64,000 nt of DNA from Candidatus Methylomirabilis sp. (GTDB lineage Bacteria; Methylomirabilota; Methylomirabilia; Methylomirabilales; Methylomirabilaceae). Under the pieces are notes generated by a model, which saw only the letters and a list, made by a program, of their open reading frames with translations, was not told where the DNA came from and searched no databases. Within the stretch, counting starts at the first letter, position 1, and each line of letters starts with the position of its first letter. Below are positions 26,520-35,670 of this stretch, in pieces. The DNA lies in the NCBI RefSeq assembly GCF_028716865.1, contig NZ_JAQUOY010000007.1:1-64000 (forward strand), written 5' to 3'. A program made the position numbers and the translations under genes.

Positions 26520-27061
26520 ATGCGATACCGGCGCGCATTCATTCCAGGCGGCTCGTTCTTCTTCACCGTGGTGACGGCGCAACGCCGGCCGCTCTTTGCG
26601 TCTGTGGATGCGGTCGCGGTGTTACGAGCGGCATTTCGCGCGGTGCGTACATCTCGCCCTTTCGAGGTGGACGCAATCGTGGTGCTGCCCGATCATCTGC
26701 ATTGCATCTGGACGCTGCCGCCGGGCGACGCCGACTTTGCGACGCGCTGGCGGCTTATCAAGACGTGGTTCACCAAGCACTGTGACCCGGCAATACGCAC
26801 CGAGACGAATCGCGTACGGACAGCGAAACAGGAACAGGCGGTATGGCAGCAGCGCTACTGGGAGCACGTGCTCCGGGACGAAGTCGATGTCATTCGACAT
26901 GTGGAGTATGTGCATTTCAACCCGGTCAAACATGGGCTTGTACCATCGGCGATGGGGCGTGGCCATATTCCAGCTTTCGCCGGTATTATGTTGAGGCGGG
27001 GGTATATCCCGCGGATTGGGGACAGGGTGCGATGGATTTCGAGGGGGTGGGGCAGGAATGA
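26520..27061 (+). pseudogene. REP-associated tyrosine transposase (RAYT), frameshifted
   Basis: An IS200-like single-strand transposase that recognises REP hairpins. The N-terminal part is intact: FIPGGSFFFTVVTAQRRPLF, LPDHLHCIWTLP (the HUH-type His pair) and the tyrosine helix QQRYWEHVLRDEVD, then YVHFNPVKHGLV. After that the frame loses similarity, while another frame continues WPYSSFRRYYVEAGVYPADWG to a stop at 27059-27061. One indel between about 26948 and 26968 therefore splits the gene; uncorrected, the first frame runs to 27167. Either a true pseudogene or a sequencing error. Flanked by REP palindromes. Confidence 0.85.
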
Positions 27062-27073
27062 GGCAATCGGATT

Positions 27074-27103
27074 GTCGGGTTACGCTGGGCTAACCCGACC
27101 TAC
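27074..27103 (-). repeat. REP palindrome, copy 2 (inverted)
   Basis: GTCGGGTTACGCTGGGCTAA then CCCGACCTAC; it is the inverse of the copy at 26483 and lies 13 bases after the repaired end of the RAYT gene. Confidence 0.88.
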
Positions 27104-27174
27104 GATGCTGCGGTCGCATGAAATGAGCGGTCAGGAGACCAGCCGGAGAGATAGGTACACCCGCTGACAGACTT

Positions 27175-27204
27175 GTCGGGTTACGCTACGCTAACCCGAC
27201 CTAC
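27175..27204 (-). repeat. REP palindrome, copy 3 (inverted)
   Basis: GTCGGGTTACGCTACGCTAA then CCCGACCTAC, same orientation as copy 2, about 70 bases further on, 16 bases from the UPF0182 stop codon. Confidence 0.88.
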
Positions 27205-27220
27205 AATACCGCAATACTGG

Positions 27221-29935
27221 TTACTTACCGGCGCGGGTGCGGAGTTCCTTCAGCGCCGACTCGAGCCGCTTAACCTCTTCGCCGTAGCCGGCGAAGTTGC
27301 CCTGCCGAAGCAGGTCCTGTGCCCGCGTGTAATGGTCGTAGGCGCGAGCCGCCAGCGCCTTAAGTGAGCTGTCAACCTGTGGGATGGCGGCTGCGCCAGG
27401 CGGAATCATGGCCGTGACGGGTCCCCTTGCCGCGCCGCCAAAGACTTTGGCCAGAGCGGCGTCGAGGCTCTCTTCCATGGCGATCTGGCTCCCATGCGCG
27501 ACGATGATCCGCTTCAGTTCAGGAAGCGACCCTTTCTCAGCCGCCAGGTAGAGCGGCTGGACGTAGAGCAGCGACCGCTCGATCGGGATGGCCAACATGC
27601 TGCCTCGGATTACGGTAGAGCCGCGTTGGCTCCAAAGCGAGAGCTGCTGCGAGATAAAGGAATCCTGGTCGATACGGGCGTTGATCTGTCTCGGGCCGTA
27701 GACCAGCTTTGCCTTGGGGAAGTTGAAGGCGGTGAGCTTCCCGTAGTGCGGCGGGTCGCTGCGGGCCGCGATCCAGGCAATCATGTTGTCTTTCTTATTC
27801 GGCGTGAACGGCAAGAGGAGGATAAACTCTTCCTTCGTCTCGCCTGGAAGCCGCATGATGGTGTAGTACGGCTCCATCTCAGCGGGGATGCTCCAGAGAT
27901 CTTCTTTGTTGTAAAAGACCTGGGGGTCCTGCATGTGGTAGGTGCTGTAGAGCCTGGCCTGGATGTTGAACATCCCTTGCGGATAGCGAAGATGGGTCTT
28001 CAGATCGTCCGGCATCGCCTCGAGCGGTTGAAAGAGTCCAGGGAATGCCCGGTCGTAGACCTTGATCACCGGATCGGTGGGATCGGCCAGGTAGAAGCTG
28101 AGACTTCCGTTGTAGGCGTCCACCACCACCTTGACTGAGTTACGGATATAGTTGCCCACGCCGCGGATCGGTTCGGAGTACGGGTACATATTCGAGATGG
28201 TGTAGGCGTCGATGATCCAGAACAGACGGCCGTCCCGAGCGATGACCAGATACGGATCCCGGTCGAAGTGTAAAAAGGGCGCCGCCTTCTGGACTCGCTC
28301 AGAGATCTGTCGGTGATACATGATCCGGCTGTCCAACGTCAGGTCTTGCGAGAGGAGGATCTTGAGCGTCCCGAAGCGGGTGGCGAACAGGAGTTTTCGT
28401 CCAAGGGACGTGAGCGGCACGCCCCCCTCACCGGTGTAGGTGCTATAGACGTTCTTGTCACCCGAGGGGTAATCCAGTTCCTGGGCTTGCGTCTTGACGA
28501 TGACGTAGTCGTTGGCGAGCTCGCTGAAATAGATCTCCGGGCGCGTAACCTTGATCGGCGTGGTTGAGACAGGCGGGATGTCCTTGATTAGGAACTCCGG
28601 CAGCCCCTCCGGGGTGACCCGGTTCACGGGCCCGAGGACGACCCCGTAGCCGTGGGTAAAGATCAGATGCTCATTGATCCAACTCCGGCCGGGAAGATGT
28701 TCATACGACATCTCTCTGGCCGAGAGCATGACCTGCCGATACTCGCCGTCGATCTTGTACCGGTCGTTGTCCACGTCCACGAATTTATAATAGGTCCGGA
28801 TCTCCTGGAGCTGGCCGTACGTCGTCAGCAGTGGACGGTGATCCCAGAGCCGGATGTTCTTGATCGTCAGATCGTTGCGCCGCAGGTCCTCCCGGGTCAG
28901 GGTTTCCTCCGCCGGAAACTCTCGCTCGTCGATCCGGTCAAGTCCGTACGCCTGGCGGGTGAAGCGAATGTTGTGGGTGATGTAGGGACTCTCGGCAACG
29001 ATCTCGTTCGGGACGACGCGAAAGCGCTGGATGAAGCCGGGATACAGACCTTGGCCGATGACGCTGGCAACGACCAGCATGCCGAGGCCGACCAGGACCA
29101 ATCTCCAGCCGCGCTGGAAGATTTGGGCCATGCAGAGGATAGCGACAAAGATGGCCAGGATCGTGAGAAAGTTGAGGGCCGGGAGGTTGGCGTTGATGTC
29201 GCTATAGCCGGCGCCGAAGACCATTCCGCGAGGGGAGTAGAGGAGCTGGTAGGTGTCGAGCCGGTAACCAACGGCCTTAATCAGGAACAGTAATGCGCCG
29301 AGCACGAGCAGATGCGCCCTCGGCAGCCGGGCAATGATGGGTCCCCGAGCCGTGATCTGTATGCCCCGGAAGAGAAGATAGGTCAGGGTGGTCACCAAGA
29401 GGGTCAGGCCGACCGAGGTGATCAGCCAACTGTACAGAAAAGAGTAGAAGGGGAGTTGGAAAACATAGAAGCCGACGTCCGTCTGAAAGATCGGATCCGA
29501 AATACCGAAGGGTAACGCGTGGGCAAAGCGGATGTAACTCTCCCACTCGGCGGCCCCACGGAATGCCGAGAGAACTCCAAGTCCGAGGGCGCCGGGGATC
29601 AACAGTCGGCGGAAGTACGGTTCGATCACCAGGCGGCTGGGGAGGCCGAACCGATCCTCCACCTCAAGGAGGACATCGGTGGCCGTAAATCGGCTGGCCA
29701 GGAACAGGTTCACGTACACCAGGACCGCAAAGGCCAGGCCGAATGCGATGGCGAGCGTCAGTTGCGTCGTGAGGATCGTCAGGAAGACCTTGGGAAGCTT
29801 CACCTCCTGGAACCAGAGCCAGTCAGAGTAGAAGGGAACCGTCTGACTTCCAACCGCTAAGACGACCAGTAAGAGCAGCAGAAGAGCGATCTGTCTGCCC
29901 TTGAGATCTGAATCGCTTCCACTGGGTTGCGCCAT
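27221..29935 (-). CDS. UPF0182 family membrane protein
   Basis: A 904-residue protein of the UPF0182 (COG1615) family, function unknown. The first third contains about seven hydrophobic helices (for example ALLLLLLVVLAVG and FLYSWLITSVGLTLLVTTLTYLLF). The remaining two thirds form the conserved extracytoplasmic domain with NIRLWDHRPLLTTYGQLQEIRTYYKF and GYGVVLGPVNRVTPEGLPEFLIKDIPP. The end has a short coiled-coil-like helix. A clear AGGGGAG precedes the ATG. Length is at the family norm. No operon partner. Confidence 0.9.
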   Translation of the reverse strand: MAQPSGSDSDLKGRQIALLLLLLVVLAVGSQTVPFYSDWLWFQEVKLPKVFLTILTTQLTLAIAFGLAFAVLVYVNLFLASRFTATDVLLEVEDRFGLPSRLVIEPYFRRLLIPGALGLGVLSAFRGAAEWESYIRFAHALPFGISDPIFQTDVGFYVFQLPFYSFLYSWLITSVGLTLLVTTLTYLLFRGIQITARGPIIARLPRAHLLVLGALLFLIKAVGYRLDTYQLLYSPRGMVFGAGYSDINANLPALNFLTILAIFVAILCMAQIFQRGWRLVLVGLGMLVVASVIGQGLYPGFIQRFRVVPNEIVAESPYITHNIRFTRQAYGLDRIDEREFPAEETLTREDLRRNDLTIKNIRLWDHRPLLTTYGQLQEIRTYYKFVDVDNDRYKIDGEYRQVMLSAREMSYEHLPGRSWINEHLIFTHGYGVVLGPVNRVTPEGLPEFLIKDIPPVSTTPIKVTRPEIYFSELANDYVIVKTQAQELDYPSGDKNVYSTYTGEGGVPLTSLGRKLLFATRFGTLKILLSQDLTLDSRIMYHRQISERVQKAAPFLHFDRDPYLVIARDGRLFWIIDAYTISNMYPYSEPIRGVGNYIRNSVKVVVDAYNGSLSFYLADPTDPVIKVYDRAFPGLFQPLEAMPDDLKTHLRYPQGMFNIQARLYSTYHMQDPQVFYNKEDLWSIPAEMEPYYTIMRLPGETKEEFILLLPFTPNKKDNMIAWIAARSDPPHYGKLTAFNFPKAKLVYGPRQINARIDQDSFISQQLSLWSQRGSTVIRGSMLAIPIERSLLYVQPLYLAAEKGSLPELKRIIVAHGSQIAMEESLDAALAKVFGGAARGPVTAMIPPGAAAIPQVDSSLKALAARAYDHYTRAQDLLRQGNFAGYGEEVKRLESALKELRTRAGK

Positions 29936-29975
29936 CGTTGCTCCCCTGTTCTGCTGCTTCCTTTCGGAAGGAAAG

Positions 29976-31208
29976 CTAGATGAGTTGGAGTGCCCGCCCC
30001 GCCTCGGCCAGAGTGGTCAGCGCGGTATCCAGATCTGCCTTGGTGTGCGAGGCCGCCACAGTGAGCCGGATCCGTTCGGTCCCGCGCGGCACGGCAGGGT
30101 AGCGGATCCCCTGAGCAAAGACACCGCGGTCCAGAAGTTCCTGACAGAAGCGCATGGCGATCTCAGGCTCTCCCACCATCAGAGGGATAATCTGGGTCCC
30201 GCTCTCGCTCACGTCAAATCCAACATCGCGCAGACCTGCCCGAATGTACCGGGTGTTATCCCACAGCCGTTGCCGCAGTTCCGGCTCTTGTTCCACGATG
30301 GTGAGTGCCTCGATTACGGTTGCCGGCACCGCAGGCGGCAGCGCGCAGGTAAAGATAAAGGGTCTCGCCCGGTTGATCAGGTACTCGATGACGGTGCGGC
30401 TCCCGACCACGTAGGCCCCGAAGCCGCCGAGCGCTTTGGCGAGGCTTCCGGTCTCGATGTCGATCCGGCCCAGCACGCCCGTCGCCTCGGCGGTCCCGCG
30501 CCCGGTCTCACCCAGCACGCCGATGCCATGGGAGTCGTCCACCATCGTCATGCAGTCGTAGCGTTCCGCCAGTCCGACGATCTCTCCAAGGGGCGCGACA
30601 TCCCCATCCATACTGTAGAGGCCGTCGACCACGATGAGCCGTCGTCCGGCGGAGACCTCTCGTTTTAACAGTCGCTCCAAGGCAGTGAGGTCGTTGTGCG
30701 GGAAGATTCGAACCTGAGCTCGCGACAGGCGACAGCCGTCAACGATGCTGGCATGATTCAGCGCATCGCTGAACACCACGTCCTGTGAGTCCATCAGAGC
30801 AGAGATGACACCCAGGTTGGCCTGGTACCCGGTGCTGAACAGGAGGGCGGCCTCGGCCTGTTTGAAGCGGGCAAGCCGTTCCTCCAGTTGGGGATAGAGA
30901 TCGTAGTTACCCGAGATCAGACGGGCAGAGGCGGCGCCGCAGCCGTACCGCAGGGTAGCCTGGCAGGCGGCCTCTTTCAGTCGCGGGTGGCAGGCCAGGC
31001 CAAGATAGTCGCTTCCGGCAAGGTGGATCACCTCCCTACCGTCTACGTGAATCCGTGGGCCTTGTGGACCGTCGACCTGTCTGAGCCAGCGGTACTGGCC
31101 CTCGATCTTCAGATCGTCCAGTCCCTGCTGAAGCGACTGAGTCATATCTCGACGCAGACGTGGATCGTCACAGGTTGGCAGTACCGTGGTTTCCTCGGCG
31201 GAGATCAT
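29976..31208 (-). CDS. bioF: 8-amino-7-oxononanoate synthase (alpha-oxoamine synthase family)
   Basis: A 410-residue PLP enzyme; by family it condenses pimeloyl-ACP/CoA with alanine in biotin synthesis. Motifs: SDYLGLACHPRL, GYQANLGVISAL, DDSHGIGVLGETGRGTAE, and the PLP Lys in GSLAKALGGFGAYVVGS. The close paralogue glycine C-acetyltransferase (kbl) cannot be fully excluded because no other bio gene is adjacent, but the GFGAYVVGS segment favours BioF. ATG 31208 has almost no leader after the predicted promoter; ATG 31145 (MTQSLQQGL) is a credible alternative. Confidence 0.82.
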   Translation of the reverse strand: MISAEETTVLPTCDDPRLRRDMTQSLQQGLDDLKIEGQYRWLRQVDGPQGPRIHVDGREVIHLAGSDYLGLACHPRLKEAACQATLRYGCGAASARLISGNYDLYPQLEERLARFKQAEAALLFSTGYQANLGVISALMDSQDVVFSDALNHASIVDGCRLSRAQVRIFPHNDLTALERLLKREVSAGRRLIVVDGLYSMDGDVAPLGEIVGLAERYDCMTMVDDSHGIGVLGETGRGTAEATGVLGRIDIETGSLAKALGGFGAYVVGSRTVIEYLINRARPFIFTCALPPAVPATVIEALTIVEQEPELRQRLWDNTRYIRAGLRDVGFDVSESGTQIIPLMVGEPEIAMRFCQELLDRGVFAQGIRYPAVPRGTERIRLTVAASHTKADLDTALTTLAEAGRALQLI

Positions 31209-31217
31209 TATCCGGAC

Positions 31218-31246
31218 ATTATAGAGGAAGCGTGACAGGTGAGCAA
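31218..31246 (-). promoter_or_regulatory. sigma-70 promoter for bioF
   Basis: On the minus strand TTGCTC (31241-31246), a 17-base spacer and a perfect TATAAT (31218-31223). Transcription would begin within a few bases of the ATG at 31208, giving either a nearly leaderless message or use of the downstream ATG at 31145. Confidence 0.6.
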
Positions 31247-31274
31247 CCGGAACCGGCGGCAGGGCGCCTGGCGG

Positions 31275-32990
31275 CTATCGATCGCGGTAGGCGTGCGTGG
31301 CGTACTCGTGGATCATCCTATCTGTATTGAAGAAAGAGGCGTTGAGCGCAATAGTAAATCGCATCACCTCCGCCCATCGGGTGGGGTCGAGGTAGTAGAG
31401 AGGCAGGATCGTGTCCTCCAGCTTACAGTAGAGTTCCTCTGCGTCCTTGTCATCTCGCCTCTCGACTACTGTTCCGTTGTCTCGAGAACCGATAGCCCAG
31501 CCCGTCACCCCTTCCACAAGCACTTCCAGCCACCAGCCGTCGAGCACGCTGAGGCTCGGCACCCCGTTGTGGGCCGCCTTCATCCCGCTGGTGCCGGATG
31601 CTTCATATGGCGGCTGTGGCGTATTCAGCCAGAGGTCCGCGCCTGAGGTGAGCAACAGGCCCAGCTCCATATCGTAGTTGGGCAGGTAGGCGATCTTGAC
31701 CTCAGGCGCCAGCTCTTTCGCCCAGTGGAATATTTTTTGAATGAGCGCCTTTCCCTCTTCATCCTTGGGATGCGCTTTTCCGGAAAAGATCACCTGCAAC
31801 GGGCCGCGCTGGACCGAAATACGCCTGAGCCGCTCCGGATCAAAAAAAAGGAGATCCGGGCGCTTGTAGGACGTCGCCCTCCGTGCGAAGCCTATGGTGA
31901 AGGTATGCTGGTCGAAGGCCGCGTTGGCCGTTCTGTTGACTTCTCTAATCAGCAACTGCTTTGCCTCGTCATGGGCCTGCCGAATGGCATCGAGGGGAAT
32001 GCCGAGGGCATACCGCAGGCAGAAGCTATCCTCTCGCCAATCCGGGGTGTACCGATCATACAGGGCGCGAAATGCCGGGGCGGTCCAGGTGGCGGAATGC
32101 ACGCCGTTAGTGATGGAGTCGATGGGGAGGTTCGGGAACATGGTACGTGACACCTCGCCGTGTCGTTTGGTCACCCCGTTGACATAATTGCTCAGATGGA
32201 GTCCGACACATGTCATATTGAGCGAGCCGTTACAGCAACTGAGGGGTTGTGTGAGAGTTTGTAACGCCTTCCAGTGGTCCGCATCCAAGATGCGTTGGGC
32301 CAGATCGAGGGGGAACTGATCGTGGCCGGCGGGAAGCGGCGTGTGAGTCGTGAAGACACAGAGGCGCTTCACCTGATCGATGGCGTCTTCCGCCTGCTGG
32401 GGCGTCTGTTTGAGCGCCTCAGCCAATAGTTCCAGAGCCAGCAGGGCGGCATGGCCTTCGTTCATGTGGAACCTGAAGACCCGGGTGTACCCCATCACCC
32501 GCAGTATGCGTACACCGCCCACACCGAGAATGACCTCCTGGCACAGGCGATACCGCTGATCACCGCCATACAGGTAGTTGGTCAGCGTACGGTCATAGGG
32601 ATCGTTGCAGGGCAGATCAGTATCCAACAGTAACACTGGAACGACGGTACCCGATACCCCGGTAATCAGATATTGCCATGCGCGTACGGTAACCTGTCGT
32701 CCTTCGACCTCCACCTGGCATGTACCGTCCGTGAGGTGGAGGAATTGATCTATAGGCCATGCTGCAGGCTCCTCATGTTGGCGCCCCTCTTCATCGAGCT
32801 GTTGAGAAAAGTAGCCCTTTCGATATAGCAGCGTCACACCGACCATGGACAGCCCCAGGTCGGCCGCGCTGCGCAGCGTATCGCCCGCCAATACGCCAAG
32901 CCCTCCGCTGTAGGTGGGCAGAGGGCTTTCGAGTGCGACCTCCATAGAGAAGTAGGCGATAGTTCGCGGCGCGAGTTTCTCAACTTTCAT
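31275..32990 (-). CDS. glgP: alpha-glucan phosphorylase, short form
   Basis: A 571-residue GT35 enzyme that releases glucose-1-phosphate from glycogen or maltodextrin. It belongs to the short bacterial/archaeal type, about 250 residues shorter than E. coli GlgP. The start IAYFSMEVALESPLPTYSGGLGVLAGDTLRSAADLG, FHMNEGHAALLALELL, TTHTPLPAGHDQF and the PLP-lysine motif EASGTSGMKAAHNGV are all present. ATG 32990 fits homologues; a TTG at 33020 would add 10 residues. Flanked by bioF and a repeat-containing gap. Confidence 0.93.
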   Translation of the reverse strand: MKVEKLAPRTIAYFSMEVALESPLPTYSGGLGVLAGDTLRSAADLGLSMVGVTLLYRKGYFSQQLDEEGRQHEEPAAWPIDQFLHLTDGTCQVEVEGRQVTVRAWQYLITGVSGTVVPVLLLDTDLPCNDPYDRTLTNYLYGGDQRYRLCQEVILGVGGVRILRVMGYTRVFRFHMNEGHAALLALELLAEALKQTPQQAEDAIDQVKRLCVFTTHTPLPAGHDQFPLDLAQRILDADHWKALQTLTQPLSCCNGSLNMTCVGLHLSNYVNGVTKRHGEVSRTMFPNLPIDSITNGVHSATWTAPAFRALYDRYTPDWREDSFCLRYALGIPLDAIRQAHDEAKQLLIREVNRTANAAFDQHTFTIGFARRATSYKRPDLLFFDPERLRRISVQRGPLQVIFSGKAHPKDEEGKALIQKIFHWAKELAPEVKIAYLPNYDMELGLLLTSGADLWLNTPQPPYEASGTSGMKAAHNGVPSLSVLDGWWLEVLVEGVTGWAIGSRDNGTVVERRDDKDAEELYCKLEDTILPLYYLDPTRWAEVMRFTIALNASFFNTDRMIHEYATHAYRDR

Positions 32991-33360
32991 AGATCTGTTG
33001 TTCCCCTCCTCACCGCCCAAAGGTGCGGTGTCATATCGACGTTACATCCCAACGCCAGTCACTCAACTTTATTATAATACTATCATATCTACCGGTTTTT
33101 TGCAGTAATTAGATGTCCTCCCTGTCTTATGAAATGAACTACCCCTCAACAAGTCGCGGGGAATGAACCTCCAGTGGATTCAACAACAGGAGGTGCGGCC
33201 TCTGAAGTTTATTGTCGGTGACCCTGGTGATTTGACTCCGTGTCGGGGTCACGATATGATGAAGCCATGGCGCGATGCTTCGAAGGAGTTATGACGGATC
33301 TGCTGGGGAAGGGGCAGCCGGAAGGGGCGGAGTTGTTGTTGAAGGGTAAGGAGGAATGCC
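32991..33360. other. gene-free interval with dispersed repeat copy 2
   Basis: The stretch next to glgP is AT-rich (33060-33115). At 33132-33186 lies a diverged copy of the 7357-7408 repeat, sharing AATGAAC, GCGGGG and ATGAACC.CCAGTGGATTCAA. Nothing coding is supported; an open frame at 33240-33425 overlaps the next gene and has no motif. Confidence 0.55.
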
Positions 33361-33618
33361 ATGCCGGAGATGAAGGTAGGTTACGTCAACGAGTATTTCG
33401 CCAAAGTGGGAGTAGCCGGAATTGAGATCACCGAAGGTTATTTGGTGGTGGGTGATACCATCCGCTTTAAGGGCCACACGACGGATTTTATCCAGCGGGT
33501 GGACTCGATCCAACTTGAACACCAGTCTCTCCAGCGAGCGGAACCGGGCCAGGTGATCGGGGTCAAGGTGCGCGAGCGCGTCCGCCTGCACGATCAGGTC
33601 TTCAAGGTCACAACGTAG
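33361..33618 (+). CDS. small EF-Tu domain-II-like protein
   Basis: An 85-residue single-domain protein, MPEMKVGYVNEYFAKVGVAGIEITEGYLVVGDTIRFKG..., which matches the beta-barrel (domain II) of translational GTPases without any GTPase domain. Such stand-alone translation-factor-like proteins occur in archaea and assorted bacteria with unknown role. The ATG follows AAGGAGGAAT. No operon partner is visible; the next gene is 228 bases away. Confidence 0.78.
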   Translation: MPEMKVGYVNEYFAKVGVAGIEITEGYLVVGDTIRFKGHTTDFIQRVDSIQLEHQSLQRAEPGQVIGVKVRERVRLHDQVFKVTT

Positions 33619-33715
33619 AGAACGGTCGCCAGTCGGAAATATCCCGCACTGCCAAGCCGCACCAATACTGCCTTAACTTGTTATCCAGCGTTATGCTTCG
33701 GCGGCAAAAAAGGAA

Positions 33716-33756
33716 TTGACATTTTAATTGAATCGCATAAGTATGTAAGCGCTTAC
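33716..33756 (+). promoter_or_regulatory. promoter with palindromic TetR-type operator
   Basis: TTGACA (33716-33721), 17-base spacer containing ATTGAAT and CGCATAAG, AAGTAT (33739-33744). Immediately downstream is the perfect 12-bp palindrome GTAAGCGCTTAC (33745-33756), which would cover the transcription start. This is a natural operator for the TetR regulator encoded 90 bases further on, so the tetR-pump operon is probably autoregulated. Confidence 0.68.
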
Positions 33757-33791
33757 TTGTGTCATGATGAGGGTCAGAAACGAAGCGATCG

Positions 33792-33834
33792 AAATCCCCC
33801 CAACCCCATTTTGTAAAGGGGGCGAGGGGGATTT
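33792..33834. repeat. dispersed AATCCCCC hairpin repeat, copy 1
   Basis: Imperfect hairpin AATCCCCC...CCATTTTGTAAAGG...GGGGGATT directly before the tetR start. A relative lies at 39283-39326. The AAATCCCCC/TTTTG.AAAGG core is a widespread intergenic repeat of environmental bacteria. Confidence 0.7.
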
Positions 33835-33846
33835 AGAGGAGCCAGG

Positions 33847-34449
33847 ATGGGAGCGCGTCTGAGTGCTGAAGAACGCCGGGAGCAGATTGTCGAGGTGGCG
33901 GTGGAGCTGTTTTCTCGGAAAGGGTTCAGAGGGACCAGAACGCGCGAGATTGCTGAGACTGCCGGCATCAGCGAGGCGATGATCTACAGGCACTTTGCGA
34001 CGAAGCGCGAGCTGTATTCCGCGATCATCGAGGCGAAGTCGGTGACGGAGGAGTTGCTGGCGAGCGCAGCGGCAGCCGCCAAAAGGAAAGACGACGCCGG
34101 CGTCCTGCGGGCGCTAGGCCTGAAGATGATCGAGCAGACGGAGGCCGACCCAAGCCTCATGCGACTCCTGCTGTTCAGTGCGCTCGAAGGGCATGAGCTC
34201 TCCGAGATCTTCTTTGAATCCCGGGTCAAAAGGCTGCACGAGTTTCTGAGCAGCTACATCCGAGGACGGATCAAGGAGGGACGGTTCCGCTCGATCGATG
34301 CGCTGGTTGTCGCCCGCGGGTTCATCGGGATGATCGTCCATTATTTACTGATCCATAAGCTGTTCGGCGTCAAACGCCCGCCTCGCTCCTCACCGGAAGA
34401 GGTTGTCGAGCAGTTCGTATCGATTTTTCTAAAGGGGATTGAGCAATGA
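33847..34449 (+). CDS. TetR-family transcriptional regulator
   Basis: A 200-residue repressor. The helix-turn-helix is clear at residues 10-55 (REQIVEVAVELFSRKGFRGTRTREIAETAGISEAMIYRHFATKRELY). The C-terminal ligand domain ends FVSIFLKGIEQ. Its stop overlaps the start of the membrane-fusion gene (ATGA), so it is the first gene of an efflux operon. The palindrome at 33745-33756 is its likely operator. The inducing ligand is unknown. Confidence 0.92.
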   Translation: MGARLSAEERREQIVEVAVELFSRKGFRGTRTREIAETAGISEAMIYRHFATKRELYSAIIEAKSVTEELLASAAAAAKRKDDAGVLRALGLKMIEQTEADPSLMRLLLFSALEGHELSEIFFESRVKRLHEFLSSYIRGRIKEGRFRSIDALVVARGFIGMIVHYLLIHKLFGVKRPPRSSPEEVVEQFVSIFLKGIEQ

Positions 34450-35666
34450 GATACCACCTCCTGCCCAGAGGCATTGGGCTCTCGCTGCTTCTGCTGCTGC
34501 CCCTCTTGGGATGTTCGCGGGAGCAGGCTGCGAACAGCGCCCCTACGGCGAAGGAGCAGAGTATTGCGATCACGGTGGGCCCCGTCGAGGCTAGGGATGT
34601 GATGCGACGCGTAGAGGTTGTCGGTACCCTCGAAGCCGACGAAGAGGTGATGGTCTACGCCCAGGTGTCGGGGCCTGTGGACAAGATCTTGGTTGACCTG
34701 GGTGACCGTGTGAGGGCAGGGCAGCCGCTGCTTCAGATTAACCAGGCTGACTTTCAGTTGCAGGTTCAAAAGGCTGAGGCGATCCTCCAGCAAACACGGA
34801 CACGACTGGGCGCGCTGGATGGCAGAGATATACTATCCGACGACCAGCAGCCGGTCGTTCGCCAGGCCAAGGCCAACTATGATGACGCCGCCTTGTGGTA
34901 CGAGCGGATGCAGAACCTGTACAAGGAAGGGGCCGTCTCACGCAACGACGTTGATACGGCGATGGCGAAGCGCGACGCCCTGAAGGCAGCGCTTGACAAC
35001 GCGCTGGGTCAGGTACGGGCGCTTCGGGACCAACTCAGGGAGCAACAGGCGGCGCTGGATCTCGCCCGTCGAAACCTCCAGTACACGGTGATCCGAGCGC
35101 CCATCGATGGCTCCATCAAAGAGCGGGACGTGTCCGCCGGCCAGTACATCGCCGGCGGCAGCATGCAGAATACCAAGCTGCTGACCCTCGTCCGTGACGA
35201 TCCCCTAAAGCTGAAGGCGTCGGTGCCGGAGCGATTCCAGGGACAGATCCGGCCTGGCCAGGAGGTGAAGGTTCAGGTTGAGGCCTATCCAGGCCGCGAA
35301 TTCAGCGGGACGGCAAAGCGGGTCGGCCCGGCCGTCTTTACCGACACTCGGACATTTCCGATCGAGGCTAGAGTGCCCAACCGCGAGGGGCTGTTAAAGC
35401 CGGGCTCCTTCGCCAAGGCGCGGGTTGAGATCCGGCTTGACCGCGGCATTCCCTTTATCCCGGAGGAGGCCGTCTATTATTTCGTAGGGGTCACCAAGGC
35501 GTTCGTAGTCAAGGACGGTGTCGCCCAAGAGCGACAGATCACGGTCGGCGAGCGCCAGGACGGACTGGTTGAGATCGTTGAGGGACTTCAACCTGGGGAG
35601 CAGGTAGCTACCTCGCGCCTGAGTCAACTGTCCGGCGGCGCAACGGTTCAGGTGGTCGCGAAATAA
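34446..35666 (+). CDS. RND efflux periplasmic adaptor lipoprotein
   Basis: A 406-residue membrane-fusion protein. The signal peptide ends with a lipobox LLGC (Cys23), so it is probably anchored by lipid. The barrel-sandwich half 'MVYAQVSGPVDKILVDLGDRVRAGQPLLQI', a coiled-coil hairpin (residues about 100-205, containing KANYDDAALWYERMQNLYKEGAVS) and 'YTVIRAPIDGSIKERDVSAGQYI' follow in normal order. It overlaps tetR and stands four bases before the transporter. No outer-membrane channel gene is nearby, so a shared TolC is inferred. Confidence 0.92.
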   Translation: MRYHLLPRGIGLSLLLLLPLLGCSREQAANSAPTAKEQSIAITVGPVEARDVMRRVEVVGTLEADEEVMVYAQVSGPVDKILVDLGDRVRAGQPLLQINQADFQLQVQKAEAILQQTRTRLGALDGRDILSDDQQPVVRQAKANYDDAALWYERMQNLYKEGAVSRNDVDTAMAKRDALKAALDNALGQVRALRDQLREQQAALDLARRNLQYTVIRAPIDGSIKERDVSAGQYIAGGSMQNTKLLTLVRDDPLKLKASVPERFQGQIRPGQEVKVQVEAYPGREFSGTAKRVGPAVFTDTRTFPIEARVPNREGLLKPGSFAKARVEIRLDRGIPFIPEEAVYYFVGVTKAFVVKDGVAQERQITVGERQDGLVEIVEGLQPGEQVATSRLSQLSGGATVQVVAK

Positions 35667-35670
35667 ACCC

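Noticed and set aside
29519-29860. Charged plus-strand frames inside UPF0182
   Set aside because: Mirror-frame shadows of the high-GC UPF0182 gene with Glu/Arg-rich composition typical of antisense translation.
33240-33425. Open frame overlapping the EF-Tu-like gene
   Set aside because: It reads through the real gene start in another frame and has no similarity or ribosome binding site.
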